In this document: positions 7,456 to 17,618 of the stretch, piece after piece
Numbering within the stretch: position 1 is the stretch's first letter
How the letters are laid out: every line of letters starts with the position of its first letter
From: Gynuella sp050296195
GTDB taxonomy: Bacteria > Pseudomonadota > Gammaproteobacteria > Pseudomonadales > Natronospirillaceae
NCBI RefSeq assembly: GCF_050296195.1
Contig: NZ_JBNKRB010000005.1
Direction: 5' to 3' (one strand)
Length of the DNA: 64,000 nt
The notes under the pieces: model-generated
Told to the model about the DNA's origin: nothing
The model's database searches: none
Seen by the model: only the letters and a program-made list of their open reading frames with translations
Translations under genes and position numbers: made by a program

Positions 7456-9618
7456 TCAGACCACTTGTGAGCTCAACTGATCAATGACAGTGTCCAGAGC
7501 CCGATCAATGATCGGCTGATCATCAATCTGCCGGAACTTGCCGTTGGCCATTGCGGTTGCCAAACCATACAGTGAACGGTCTGCCACTTTTTCACCAGTT
7601 CTATCGGTGAAAATAAAACGCTCGCCATCACCAAGAACGGTTAACAGGTGGCAACGCAACCATTTACCATCCATCTGCAACAACTCATACCACAACCCCT
7701 GCTGCAATGAGCGGGCACGCGCCATAAAATCGACAGACTCCGGCACCACAGGTTCAGGCTCAGGCTCAAAACTGCTGGCAGGTTTGATCTGCACCTGCTT
7801 CAGCTCGTGCTGAACTTTCTGAAACTGTTTGGTCGCTTCCGGTTTTGGCGTTTCATGTTTGGAAATCTCCTGCAGATGCAGATCATCAATCATGCTCATC
7901 CAACGGGAAATGTCACCACTGTCCAGCTTCAAGGCTGTCAAACCTTTCCGCAACGCCAATAGGATTTTGGGGGTAACCGCAAAAAATCGTTCGCGGGAAT
8001 GAGTCGTTACACCGGGCTGCAGACTCCAAACCAGTTCTGTCACCACCCGCTTGGCATTGCGCCACTGATCACCCTCGCCATGTCGGGTATATGTGTGGTG
8101 CAGCACTTTATACCAATGAATCGATAATAGCTCCTGGATGGCCTCAGGAATCACTGCCACATCCAAAATCTCATTCAAAAACTCACGAGCCCAGTCCCGC
8201 TGTTTTTCCTCTTCATAACGCTGCTCTTCTGCAGTCGTCAAACGGGCCTCAAAAATTACCCGTTTATGCTGATATTCATCGAGGAAGTTTTCAAATTTCT
8301 GCAATTCTTCATGAAAAATCCTGAGATCATCGTCAAACTCCTTGGTAAGGCGAGTCACAATATCTTCCATATACGCCAGCATGGGATCTTCATCGATTCT
8401 TTCATCAGCCTGCCAGCCAACCGCTGATCGAGTCATAATGTTCAGCAATCGACGCGCAACATGTTGGTTGTCATCGAAGAAAGAACGCTCAAGCAATGCC
8501 ACCTTAATAATAGGGATCTGCATACGTGCCATGAGCTGCTTCATTTGCGGCAACAGGTCCCGCTCTTCGAGAATAAACTCGAACAGCATAGCCACCAGAT
8601 TAATGATATCGGAATCAATCGGCGACTTCGCACTTTCCAGTACTTGCTGAGTGATACTCTGAGACCACTGTTTTAGCTCAGCGGTTGCCACAGGTATATT
8701 TGATGAAGCGGAAACAACATTCTGCTGCAGCTGATTCAGGTTTGGCATCAGGTAGCCCGCCTGAAAGCCAGCCCCACCTGCAACCGGCATGGAATTACTC
8801 TGCCAGCCATTCTGCTGGCCACTGTGTTCCATATCCGCACTGTCTTCACCGCGACTTGCAGCCATCAGATTCTGCAGATAATTGGCGTTGATAGCCGGAC
8901 GACGAGCTCGACTGCGCAAATGACTGATATCAAGATCCGGTAAAATACCCTGATCGCGCAGTTTTTCATTGGCTTCGAAGTACATCTCCGGTAACTGCTT
9001 ACCTATATGATGGTCATACAGCTTAAATAGAATCAGTTTGACCTTCATATCCCAGTCATCGAAGTCGATCGCGCTAAAGAAACTATCGCCAAATTGATAC
9101 GGACTCAGAGGGCACTCGCTTTTGCTGTAGGATTTAACCGGCAATACCTGATTTAAGCGTTCACGAAAAGATAACCAGGCATCGCCCGAGGCATCGATTG
9201 CTTTGGCAGCCATTGATTCAATCGCAACAGCCCGTTCCATTTGATCGTTATCAACGATACCTAACTCGACAGTACGTTCTTTCAGACCTGCGGCATCATT
9301 CAAAACTTTATCCAGGCAATCAGATACCTGTTCACGAACTTTGCTCGTAAACTGGGCATCGATAATCTTGCGGCGAACTCTTAATCCACGCATTGCATCA
9401 AAATAGCGCGCTTGCTCGCTTCCGGAACCTGCTTTTTCAGCAATCTCAAACAACAAATCATCTGCATTCTCAAATAAGTCCTTTAGGCAAAGCTGCATTT
9501 GCTCCAGTAAATAATCCTGAATCAATTTTGCTGCAGGCGTGATGCGAGCCTCCGGTATCTTATCGAGCTTATGAGCTGTTTTCAGCATGACGATGTTGGT
9601 GTCGACATTACTACTCAT
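7456..9618 (-). CDS. DUF1631 family protein
   Basis: A 720-residue soluble protein of the DUF1631 family, widespread in Pseudomonas-like gammaproteobacteria and without an assigned function. Family hallmarks are the central segment with IPIIKVALLERSFF and HVARRLLN, and a C-terminal domain of about 90 residues with GLWYELLQMDGKWLRCHLL and FIFTDRTGEKVADRS, a small beta-barrel-like region. No signal peptide or membrane helix is evident. I prefer the ATG at 9618 (MSSNVDTNIV) over the upstream GTG at 9627 because a GAGTG sits at a fair distance before it. It stands alone between cyaA and the deo operon, 201 bases downstream of cyaA. Confidence 0.85.
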   Translation of the reverse strand: MSSNVDTNIVMLKTAHKLDKIPEARITPAAKLIQDYLLEQMQLCLKDLFENADDLLFEIAEKAGSGSEQARYFDAMRGLRVRRKIIDAQFTSKVREQVSDCLDKVLNDAAGLKERTVELGIVDNDQMERAVAIESMAAKAIDASGDAWLSFRERLNQVLPVKSYSKSECPLSPYQFGDSFFSAIDFDDWDMKVKLILFKLYDHHIGKQLPEMYFEANEKLRDQGILPDLDISHLRSRARRPAINANYLQNLMAASRGEDSADMEHSGQQNGWQSNSMPVAGGAGFQAGYLMPNLNQLQQNVVSASSNIPVATAELKQWSQSITQQVLESAKSPIDSDIINLVAMLFEFILEERDLLPQMKQLMARMQIPIIKVALLERSFFDDNQHVARRLLNIMTRSAVGWQADERIDEDPMLAYMEDIVTRLTKEFDDDLRIFHEELQKFENFLDEYQHKRVIFEARLTTAEEQRYEEEKQRDWAREFLNEILDVAVIPEAIQELLSIHWYKVLHHTYTRHGEGDQWRNAKRVVTELVWSLQPGVTTHSRERFFAVTPKILLALRKGLTALKLDSGDISRWMSMIDDLHLQEISKHETPKPEATKQFQKVQHELKQVQIKPASSFEPEPEPVVPESVDFMARARSLQQGLWYELLQMDGKWLRCHLLTVLGDGERFIFTDRTGEKVADRSLYGLATAMANGKFRQIDDQPIIDRALDTVIDQLSSQVV

Positions 9619-9819
9619 TGGATACACTCTACGGAATTGGAAATACCATTATATTAGTGCAAATAGGTATTTTTTTTGGATATAAATCATCAAACTGAGA
9701 GACACGTCATGCCTTTTAGCAATAATGAACAATCAATCTGATAAAGCATAAATATGACGTTCGAAAACCTAAACATGTGATATTTTTTTGGCACAAATCT
9801 AATCTTTGTAACTACGAAT

Positions 9820-12693
9820 TTACAAACCTTTCAGCACCGAATTAATCCGTGATTCAAGTCGATATTTATACTGAAAATAATGAATCGTCTGCGCTCTGCC
9901 GAATGGCAGATCGGCTTTGATTTCATCAGCCAGCTCCAGATCGGTTACATAGCAAACCTGTGTTTCATGCAGCTGATTCATCTCTGACAATGCTTTCGCA
10001 ACGGTTACATAGAACTGCTGCCCAAGCGTCAACGAATCAAACTCCCGCTCTCCCACCAGTACTGTGTAATGAATATTACCGTCATGCTCTTTTCTGACCA
10101 ATGCCCGGATATTGTAAAAATCCGAATCCGTAATATCCGACTCGGTTCTGCGCCGTATCAGCCTGGCGGTCCGGTCCTGAGTGTTTTCCAGATACTCATA
10201 GAAGAATATTTCCTGGACCAGAGGTGCCTCGGAATCCCCATCTGTATTTTTTCGATATTCAATGATTCTTAAAAAACGGTATAACGGCTTAATTAACGTC
10301 CTTACATTTAGAAACGGTACTTGATAGGAAAACAGTGAGCCATATTCATCCACCACATAGATTTTCGCTCGCTGCCCAGACAACCGGCGAAAATACACCT
10401 GAATCCCCCTAAGATAACTATTGCTCAGTATCATGCGCAACTCGCGATTCTCGGCCAGTGCATATCGGTCCAGCCTTATCGGTGCAAATTCCAGGCGCTC
10501 CTGAGTTAACATTTCTATAAATTCCTGCTGGGTATCCACTTGTATTGACGTGAATTTATTGCGATCAAAACTGATCACGCTGATTTTATCTTCATAACCA
10601 AATACATAACGACCCGGCACATTCTGGTGATCCAGAAAAAAGTATCGCATGACATCGCGAAAAAGCTGCTGCACGCGATTGGCAATCGCCGCCGGACGAG
10701 TCACGCTGAAACATAGCGCTTCAAACTCTGGCATTTGCTTCGAACCACTTGTTGCGATGCTGTTTAATAAAAAAAGCAGGCACTGAACCAACGTATCGTC
10801 ATGCAAGTCAAAGCGGGACACATGTACTTCGTTCCAACTATTGAGTACAACCAGATCAAGCGTCTGCACCAGGTTTTCCCGCAACGAGCTGAAGTCCAAT
10901 GAATCCGTTCGGTTACTGATCTTTTGCAGGCCCCGGGCACTCAAATGAGCCATGGGGTCCCGCGCGACATTGACATAAAGAATGGTTTTAACCAGGCAAG
11001 ACTTGTAAACGAAGGCTTCCTGCGGAACAGCTTTCAACGGTTTATGGAAGTGATAACGGAAACTGTTGATGATCTCTTTCAGCTCATAATCTGTCAGTGT
11101 GATGCTGTCATCTTCCAACAACGTGAATACCGGTATATTGATATGCGCATCGAGCAAGCCATTAAAATAACTCCAGATCATGACTTCAATAAGACTGCTT
11201 GAATGTTTTAGTGGCTGCGGCGGATGGCTGCCCATCCGGGTTAATTGATTACAGTAAGCTCCCCAAAGTGATTGCTCAGGATGTTCGCTCTGCAACTGAT
11301 GTACAGTCAGTTTTTCCCGACTCAGATCAGCACTGACGGTAGAATTGATGATTTCAATCTTGCCGGGTTTGCGATCAAACGCTGCTGATAACTTACGGCC
11401 AAGTATCAACATTTCCTGTTTTCTGAGTTTACTGGCAGCTTTGATCTTTTGGGCAATCTGAGTCAGGAAGCGATAACTGTGAGTCAATTCAGCAATCAGT
11501 ACTTTCTGCTCCCGGATAACATCATCTATTCCCCATTGCTCTTTGTTGTCGAGATGGGCGATATGTTCTGCTGTCCATCCCCATTCAATGGCAAGACGAT
11601 CAATCAGGATCCGACGCCAGCTGGGTGACCTGGATTTACGTGACAGGGAGATACCGATTTTGAAATAAAACGCCCGTCTGACCAGCTCAAGTCGCACCGT
11701 CTGTTTACGACTCAGTAGATAACGTTCCAGCCGCCGGTACAACATGACATAAGGGTCAAGCTCATCCAGGTTCAGCTTGAAATCATAAACCGCCTGTTTG
11801 AAATCCAGACACAGGCACTGGGCCTTGGGGAAACTGAATGCATAAAGTTCGAGCAGCATCAGTTTCAACAATGATTTATAGGGCGCATCAATGCCTTTGT
11901 ACAGATGCCACATACCGGCACCGACAAACTCGTCCACAGGAATCCTGGGCACTCCGCCAAAATCGATAATGGCACCGTAATTCAGAAACCCACTGTCGAT
12001 ATTATGCCTGACATGCTGATTGTAGAGATGCTCCTCATAAGGCGGCACCAGCCACCAGGCCGGCTCGGCACCTGCAATCAAGATATGGGAACGATAGAAC
12101 TCATCGAGTAAAAGATAATGCTGAGTGGATCCGGCATTTTCAGAGGTCAGCCTGCCTTTACTGCCAACCTTGAAGGCATGGGCATCCATGACAAAGAAAT
12201 GCACCTCCAGATTCATACCCATAGCCCATTCGGAAATCAGTTCGGCCTTTTGCTCCAGCAGATATATTTTTTCCGCCGACAGACCGGCAACATGACATAT
12301 CCAGATATCCAAATCACTTTGGCTGCTTTGCCCGATCGTTCCGGTCGACCCCATCAGAAAAATACTGGAAATATCACTATTCAACTGATTGGGCTGTTTG
12401 TAACGGTAACTGCGGCTAATCTGACCCAGAGATGACAACACTGCACGATCCGGATAGTAAAAGGACACCCCCTTGGGAACATCATCTTCAATCCAGCCAG
12501 GCAGCATATGGTGATTGACATGGAACAACATTGGCAGCAGTTCCAGAAACTGCTGCTGGGTATTTTGCATACCGCTGCGCAAGCGCTCCAGCCGACCCTC
12601 ATTGACGGCACGAAAACGCTTACCCAGCTCTGTCATCGAGGGGTAATCCAGACCACCATCGGCAATTTTCTTTACGATATTGTATGCTTGCAT
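9820..12693 (-). CDS. cyaA: Adenylate cyclase, class I
   Basis: A 957-residue class I (enterobacterial-type) adenylate cyclase, converting ATP to cAMP for CRP signalling. The nucleotidyltransferase signature GSTGTIGQSSQSDLDIW at residues 115-131 supplies the two catalytic Asp and the phosphate-binding Gly-Ser. The long C-terminal half corresponds to the glucose-sensitive regulatory part in E. coli. It is about 110 residues longer than E. coli CyaA, close to Pseudomonas forms. It is divergent from the response-regulator gene, sharing a 208-base promoter region in which I find no convincing CRP site. Confidence 0.95.
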   Translation of the reverse strand: MQAYNIVKKIADGGLDYPSMTELGKRFRAVNEGRLERLRSGMQNTQQQFLELLPMLFHVNHHMLPGWIEDDVPKGVSFYYPDRAVLSSLGQISRSYRYKQPNQLNSDISSIFLMGSTGTIGQSSQSDLDIWICHVAGLSAEKIYLLEQKAELISEWAMGMNLEVHFFVMDAHAFKVGSKGRLTSENAGSTQHYLLLDEFYRSHILIAGAEPAWWLVPPYEEHLYNQHVRHNIDSGFLNYGAIIDFGGVPRIPVDEFVGAGMWHLYKGIDAPYKSLLKLMLLELYAFSFPKAQCLCLDFKQAVYDFKLNLDELDPYVMLYRRLERYLLSRKQTVRLELVRRAFYFKIGISLSRKSRSPSWRRILIDRLAIEWGWTAEHIAHLDNKEQWGIDDVIREQKVLIAELTHSYRFLTQIAQKIKAASKLRKQEMLILGRKLSAAFDRKPGKIEIINSTVSADLSREKLTVHQLQSEHPEQSLWGAYCNQLTRMGSHPPQPLKHSSSLIEVMIWSYFNGLLDAHINIPVFTLLEDDSITLTDYELKEIINSFRYHFHKPLKAVPQEAFVYKSCLVKTILYVNVARDPMAHLSARGLQKISNRTDSLDFSSLRENLVQTLDLVVLNSWNEVHVSRFDLHDDTLVQCLLFLLNSIATSGSKQMPEFEALCFSVTRPAAIANRVQQLFRDVMRYFFLDHQNVPGRYVFGYEDKISVISFDRNKFTSIQVDTQQEFIEMLTQERLEFAPIRLDRYALAENRELRMILSNSYLRGIQVYFRRLSGQRAKIYVVDEYGSLFSYQVPFLNVRTLIKPLYRFLRIIEYRKNTDGDSEAPLVQEIFFYEYLENTQDRTARLIRRRTESDITDSDFYNIRALVRKEHDGNIHYTVLVGEREFDSLTLGQQFYVTVAKALSEMNQLHETQVCYVTDLELADEIKADLPFGRAQTIHYFQYKYRLESRINSVLKGL

Positions 12694-12901
12694 AATCTCA
12701 GTATAGGCATTGCTGTTTGGCCGACAGAAAAAAGTGAATGAACGGCGGTATCAACAGCTTTGATATTGATCCGCGTTATGGTTAAACAACCTGAATACAT
12801 GGAGAATTTGACACCTTGACGGAACTCATGAATATTAGCCCGGTGCCCTTTGAACAGCAGATAAGCCGGCACTGATCAAAAATAAGAGAAAAAGCCCTTA
12901 C

Positions 12902-13630
12902 ATGACTCACGGTCCCAAATATAAAACCATTCTGGTCGTTGATGATGACCAGGAAATTTGTGAACTTCTGACCCAGTATCTTCAACAAAACGCATTCACC
13001 GTTCACACCGCACTGAATGGCGAACAGATGTTCAATCAACTGGCCATCCATCACTACGATTTGATCGTACTGGATGTAATGATGCCTGGCGACGACGGCT
13101 TCATCCTATGCAAAAAAATTCGCACAGAGTCGAACATCCCGATCATCATGCTGACCGCAGGATCCGACGAAACTGACCGCATTATTGGCCTGGAACTTGG
13201 CGCGGACGATTATATGGTAAAACCATTCAATCCGCGTGAGCTACTGGCACGAATCAAGGCGGTATTACGACGAATGGACGATCAGAATCCCCAGCGTAAA
13301 ACTCAGAAACGCAGAATTCAATTTGGTCAATGGATTCTGGATGAAGCCAACCGCGAGCTCATTGACCTCGAAGGTACGACCTACCCGCTGAACGGCGCAG
13401 ATTATAACCTACTGCAACTGTTTCTGAATAAAGCGGGACAGGTGTTGAGCCGCGATGAATTGTCCAACCTGACCCGCGGCCGTGAAAGCAGCCCCTTTGA
13501 TCGCGCAATCGATGTTCAGATCAGTCGTTTACGGCAACGCCTTGGCGATGATGGTAAATCACCACAACTGATCAAAACCGTTCGCGGAGCAGGTTATATT
13601 CTGACATCCCATGTTGAGGTACTGTCCTGA
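12902..13630 (+). CDS. OmpR/PhoB-family response regulator
   Basis: A 242-residue two-component response regulator. The receiver domain (about 1-125) has the acidic pocket DDD (residues 14-16), the phospho-acceptor D58 in LIVLDVMMPGDDG, a switch Thr in MLTAGS and the conserved Lys in MVKPF. A winged-helix domain (about 145-240) ends with SRLRQRLGDD and KTVRGAGYIL, typical of OmpR/PhoB. It is paired with the kinase 75 bases downstream. The target genes are not apparent; the EnvZ-like H-box of the partner suggests an OmpR-EnvZ-type system, but it could equally be an RstA/RstB-like paralogue. Confidence 0.93.
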   Translation: MTHGPKYKTILVVDDDQEICELLTQYLQQNAFTVHTALNGEQMFNQLAIHHYDLIVLDVMMPGDDGFILCKKIRTESNIPIIMLTAGSDETDRIIGLELGADDYMVKPFNPRELLARIKAVLRRMDDQNPQRKTQKRRIQFGQWILDEANRELIDLEGTTYPLNGADYNLLQLFLNKAGQVLSRDELSNLTRGRESSPFDRAIDVQISRLRQRLGDDGKSPQLIKTVRGAGYILTSHVEVLS

Positions 13631-13705
13631 GTCATTATAAAAGCTGGCCTTCAGGGCTGACAGCGACAGAGCAGCAATACTAACCGGTAGCCAGGCACTT
13701 ACACT

Positions 13706-15163
13706 GTGAAACTCACACGTTTTTTTTCCAACCTGTTCAACTCCTTGTTCAGTCGCTTGTTTTTGATCCTGTTTCTGGGAGTCATCAGTGCCTTGATGAT
13801 ATCCAATGCTGTCTGGGTCAGGTATTACGAACAGCGACGCCTCCAGGAAGCCGATAGCGCTGCCATAGAACTGGCCAACAGTATGGCTTCAACGGTTTCT
13901 TTTTTTGGCACTCTGCCAAGGGATTATCGTCATGTCATTCTAAGCCAGCTCCGTAACATGGGGGGAGCGCGCTTTTTTGTCTCAGTAAATGAACAGCTAA
14001 TCGATATAAAAGCCATTGAAGCCGATGCTATTGCCAACAGAATCATCCGCGTTTACACCGATACCATGCGCCAGAACCTGGGCCAGAAAGCCAAAAATAT
14101 CCAGGTAGAATTTGCCCGACCGGAATATCTAAAAGTCTTTAACAACGACATCATGTTCAATGAACTGCCGGAACGTTGGGTACAAAACTCGCTGATTCTG
14201 CCCAATCGCCCACCATTGCTGGTAGCTCAAGTGGAGTTCAGCAATGACGAATGGCTTTACCTGGCGGCCTTGCTGCCCGACCCGTATTTTCTGCAACGAT
14301 CGGTATTGCTGAAACTGGATCAGGTGATTTTTGTCAGTCTGTTGGTATCGATTCTGATGCTGATCTCCTGGTTGCTGGTACGCTGGCTGACCAATCCATT
14401 GAACCTGCTGGCCCAGGCAGCCCGTCAACTGGGTAAGGATCCGTTGCACAAAGTTCAGGTTCCGATCTCCGGTACCACTGAGATTCTGGAAACAGCAAGG
14501 GCGTTTAATGCCATGCAGGAGCGATTAATGCGCTTTATCGAGGACCGCGAACGATTGTTTTCCGCCATCTCCCATGACCTTAAAACACCGATCACCCGAT
14601 TACGATTACGCGCGGAAATGCTGGAGCACGATGATGCCCGGGCGAGAATTATCCATGACTTGCTGGAACTGGACGAACTGGTCAAAGGCGCACTGGAGTT
14701 CTCCCGCAGCACAGATGTACACGAATCTCTGGAAACCATCGATGTGATGGAGCTGTTGAACGATATTCGTGAGGAAGTGACACTGACCGGTGGAGAGATG
14801 GACATACACGGCCATACGGAACGGTTGTTCGAGGGAAAATCCCTGGCCATCAAACGCTGCCTGTCAAACCTGATCCACAATGCTGTTTTTTATGGCAACA
14901 CTGCCACTGTGACGGTGGAAGACAGTGAAACCCAGCTGTGTATCGTGATCACTGATTCCGGCAGCGGGATTCCTGAAAACCAACTGGAAGCCGTCTTCGA
15001 GCCGTATGTCCGGTTGGAAACGTCGCGCAGTCGTAATACCGGCGGTTCTGGGCTGGGTTTGAGCATTGCCCGTAACATTGCTCATGCGCATGGCGGCCGT
15101 CTGGAATTACAGAACAATCCGGCAGGAGGACTAACCGTTACAGTCCTCCTGCCGCATCGATAA
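13706..15163 (+). CDS. EnvZ-type sensor histidine kinase
   Basis: A 485-residue inner-membrane sensor kinase starting at a GTG. Two membrane helices (about residues 17-38 and 204-225) bracket a periplasmic sensor of about 165 residues. A HAMP linker (227-280), a HisKA domain with H290 in FSAISHDLKTPITRLR, and a HATPase domain (N-box NLIHNAVFYG, G-boxes DSGSGIP and GGSGLGLSIA) follow. The SHDLKTPITRLR H-box is close to that of EnvZ. No strong ribosome site precedes the start. The last codons contain a strong inverted repeat (15120-15154). Confidence 0.92.
   Translation: MKLTRFFSNLFNSLFSRLFLILFLGVISALMISNAVWVRYYEQRRLQEADSAAIELANSMASTVSFFGTLPRDYRHVILSQLRNMGGARFFVSVNEQLIDIKAIEADAIANRIIRVYTDTMRQNLGQKAKNIQVEFARPEYLKVFNNDIMFNELPERWVQNSLILPNRPPLLVAQVEFSNDEWLYLAALLPDPYFLQRSVLLKLDQVIFVSLLVSILMLISWLLVRWLTNPLNLLAQAARQLGKDPLHKVQVPISGTTEILETARAFNAMQERLMRFIEDRERLFSAISHDLKTPITRLRLRAEMLEHDDARARIIHDLLELDELVKGALEFSRSTDVHESLETIDVMELLNDIREEVTLTGGEMDIHGHTERLFEGKSLAIKRCLSNLIHNAVFYGNTATVTVEDSETQLCIVITDSGSGIPENQLEAVFEPYVRLETSRSRNTGGSGLGLSIARNIAHAHGGRLELQNNPAGGLTVTVLLPHR
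15120..15154. terminator. Perfect 13-base hairpin at the end of the kinase gene
   Basis: CGGCAGGAGGACT and AGTCCTCCTGCCG are perfect 13-base arms around a 9-base loop, inside the last codons of the kinase gene and just beyond the stop of the convergent lipoprotein gene. No solid T run follows on the plus strand; on the minus strand it is followed by ATTGTTCTGT. It probably ends or protects transcripts from both sides. Confidence 0.55.
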
Positions 15164-15177
15164 GCCACCCCCTCAGG

Positions 15178-16791
15178 TTACATCGGGGCGGCTGTGCTGG
15201 CTGCCCGAATCAACTGCACAAACTCACTACGATAACCGTAGGGATCATCACCTCTGTTTTTTAGAGCCAGCTTGATGGCATCCTCAAAGTTCCACTGCTG
15301 TAGATAGCGGGGATCCTTCAACAATTGAGCAAAGCCTGCGACACTGGCCGCAAACTTGGCATCGGTCGCAATGTCGTCATTGCTGTTCACTTTGACCGCT
15401 TTTTCAATCAGCCGGGAATGATCTTCACCTGGTAGCTTATAACGCAGCTTGATAAACGCCAGCTCATCACTGCCTGAGTCACTGCTTATTGGTGCCGAAG
15501 GGGTATAACGCAGATCATCCAGCATAGCCGCTTTGGAGCCGACTGGTGTGATTTCGTAAATAGCGGTCACACTATGACCTGAACCGATGTCGCCGGCATC
15601 CACTTTGTCATTATTGAAATCTTCACGGTTCAGCATGCGGGTCTCATAACCGAGCAGCCGGTATTCACGCACCTGCGCCGGATTGAATTCAATTTGCAGC
15701 TTCAAATCAGTGGCGATGGGAAACAGGGTGGAACTGGCCTCCTGCACCAACACTTTACGAGCCTCACTCAAGGTATCGATATAGGCCGCAATGCCATTAC
15801 CATTTTGCGCCAGTGTCTGCATTAGGTCATCGCGGTAGTTACCGCGACCAAAACCCAAAATAGAAAGGTAGATGCCACGATCACGTTTACGCTCAATATA
15901 ACTCTTAAGCGCCTGGGTACTCTGAAGGCCTACGTTAAAGTCGCCGTCAGTCGCCAGAATAATACGGTTCACACCGTCCTTATCGAAATGCTCTTCAGCC
16001 AATTGATAGGCCAGTTCAATACCTTCAGCCCCGGCAGTACTGCCACCTGCACTCAGGTTTTTAAGAGCCTGGTTAATAGCGACTTTCTGGTCTGCCGACG
16101 TGGGCGGCAACACAACTCCGGCGGCACCGGCATATACGACGATGGCCACGGTATCATCATCCTGTAGCTGACTTAGCAATAGCTGCATGGATTTTTTCAA
16201 CAACGGTAGCTTATCAGGCTCATTCATGGAGCCGCTGACATCCAGCAGAAACACCAGATTGGCATGAGGTTTAGCGGTTTCTGGGAGTTCATAACCCTGC
16301 ACGCCAATATGAATCAACTGGCGACCTTCGGCCCAGGGGGAATCCTGTACATAGGTACTGACACTGAAAGGCTTATTAGGATGTTTGGGCAATGGGTACT
16401 GATAATCAAAATAATTCACCATCTCTTCAAGCCGTACCGAATCCTTGTCAGGCAATCGACCATTATTGAGAGAGCGACGAATATAACTGTAGGAAGCTGT
16501 ATCAACATCAGCTGAAAACGTCGACACCGGTTCAGCACTGACCAGTTTGACTGGATTGATATCGGCATGGGTAAAGGAGTCAGAACTTTCCGGCATCGGC
16601 ATGCCGATCATATCTACCATCTCGGGTGCGGCCATCGTATAGGCCATCTTTGCGTCCATCTTTTGAAGATTTGCGCCTTCCTCTTGTAGAGAGGCATCAG
16701 ATTCTTGTTTGGAGGCACAACCGCCCAGCAGCACCATTCCCGAGCACAGAAAACATAGCGCGAACATTGGTAGTTTTTGTTTTTGAAGCAT
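15178..16791 (-). CDS. YfbK-like von Willebrand factor A lipoprotein
   Basis: A 537-residue lipoprotein with a lipobox ending in LLGGC near residue 25. The order of parts matches the YfbK family: an N-terminal YfbK-type region (TFSADVDTASYSYIRR, VRLEEMVNYFDY), a von Willebrand type A domain with an intact metal-ion-dependent adhesion site (DVSGSM; ATDGDFNVG), and a C-terminal DUF3520-type domain ending ALKNRGDDPYGYRSEFVQLI. Membrane-anchored and facing the periplasm. Such proteins are thought to mediate metal-dependent protein contacts; the partner is unknown. It is convergent with the kinase and divergent from the small lipoprotein at 17007. Confidence 0.9.
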   Translation of the reverse strand: MLQKQKLPMFALCFLCSGMVLLGGCASKQESDASLQEEGANLQKMDAKMAYTMAAPEMVDMIGMPMPESSDSFTHADINPVKLVSAEPVSTFSADVDTASYSYIRRSLNNGRLPDKDSVRLEEMVNYFDYQYPLPKHPNKPFSVSTYVQDSPWAEGRQLIHIGVQGYELPETAKPHANLVFLLDVSGSMNEPDKLPLLKKSMQLLLSQLQDDDTVAIVVYAGAAGVVLPPTSADQKVAINQALKNLSAGGSTAGAEGIELAYQLAEEHFDKDGVNRIILATDGDFNVGLQSTQALKSYIERKRDRGIYLSILGFGRGNYRDDLMQTLAQNGNGIAAYIDTLSEARKVLVQEASSTLFPIATDLKLQIEFNPAQVREYRLLGYETRMLNREDFNNDKVDAGDIGSGHSVTAIYEITPVGSKAAMLDDLRYTPSAPISSDSGSDELAFIKLRYKLPGEDHSRLIEKAVKVNSNDDIATDAKFAASVAGFAQLLKDPRYLQQWNFEDAIKLALKNRGDDPYGYRSEFVQLIRAASTAAPM

Positions 16792-16877
16792 GAAGACTGT
16801 CCGTTTCTAAGATAGAGATTCGAACATAAGCTTTTGAGGTGAATAGCGACTGAATAAGCATCCTGAAAATCAGCCAT

Positions 16878-16907
16878 AACGTTCTAAATCATGATTCCGA
16901 ACGTTCG
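16878..16907. promoter_or_regulatory. Repeated AACGTTC motif between two divergent lipoprotein genes
   Basis: AACGTTC occurs at 16878-16884 and again at 16901-16906 within the perfect palindrome CGAACGTTCG (16898-16907). The copies are 22 bases apart, about two helical turns. They lie between divergent genes, so a shared operator is possible. I know no regulator for this motif. Confidence 0.3.
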
Positions 16908-17006
16908 AATACTGGATTCCGGGCGCTTCAGCAGCCACACCTTCATAAAGTGCCTCCTGACACAGCCAGACTGTGATTACTCCTTCCAATTGATCAAGGA
17001 ATTATT

Positions 17007-17549
17007 ATGTTAACAAAACAATTAACAGCTATCCGTCTGGTAGGGCTGGCACTGATCAGCTTTATGATGACGGCTTGTGAGTCATACAAACAACAACCTT
17101 CCCTGTTACTGCAAACAGAGTCCGGTTATGTCATTCCTGACGGAGCACAGGGTATTGCAATCATCCGGCATCCACGTGAAGCCACGTTATTACAACTGAG
17201 AGGAATGGCCGGCACAGGGGACGTCATACTGAAAGACAGTCAGCATGAAAAATGTCTGAAAATACCCATCCGTTTTGCCGCCGGCGATTTTGGTGGCAGA
17301 GGCATTGGCACTCATCAGGCCAAACCGGTGTTACTCGAAATCCGTAGTGCCCAAGCTGCAGAAATACTGGCAGACGACAAAGATATCGTCAGTGACCAGT
17401 ACCGCATCGGCACAGACTCATCTGCTGACATTGTTGTTCTCTCGGGTCTGGCCATGTCTCAGGGATTCGTATTAAACCCCGGACTCTCATTCATGGCCGA
17501 AATCTTGGGCGCTCGGCACCAACGTGTTGACTGCACAGTTAACACCTGA
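17007..17549 (+). CDS. Small lipoprotein of unknown function
   Basis: A 180-residue protein with a signal sequence and lipobox (ISFMMTAC, Cys near residue 24), so likely a membrane-anchored periplasmic lipoprotein. The mature part has no membrane helix and looks beta-rich, with GYVIPDGAQGIAIIRHP near its start. An AAGGAA-type ribosome site precedes the ATG. I do not recognise the family. It is divergent from the YfbK-like lipoprotein with a shared 215-base upstream region. The run of short beta-like segments would suit a small sandwich fold, but that is a guess. Confidence 0.75.
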   Translation: MLTKQLTAIRLVGLALISFMMTACESYKQQPSLLLQTESGYVIPDGAQGIAIIRHPREATLLQLRGMAGTGDVILKDSQHEKCLKIPIRFAAGDFGGRGIGTHQAKPVLLEIRSAQAAEILADDKDIVSDQYRIGTDSSADIVVLSGLAMSQGFVLNPGLSFMAEILGARHQRVDCTVNT

Positions 17550-17618
17550 ACCGGCATCTGATATTGCCGTGACTGCGACTTAACCTGGAACAGAAATCCG
17601 CAGCGATGCATGCATACG

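Noticed and set aside
9805..9826. Inverted repeat TTTGTAA/TTACAAA at the cyaA stop as a terminator
   Set aside because: AT-only weak stem overlapping the stop and without a T run.
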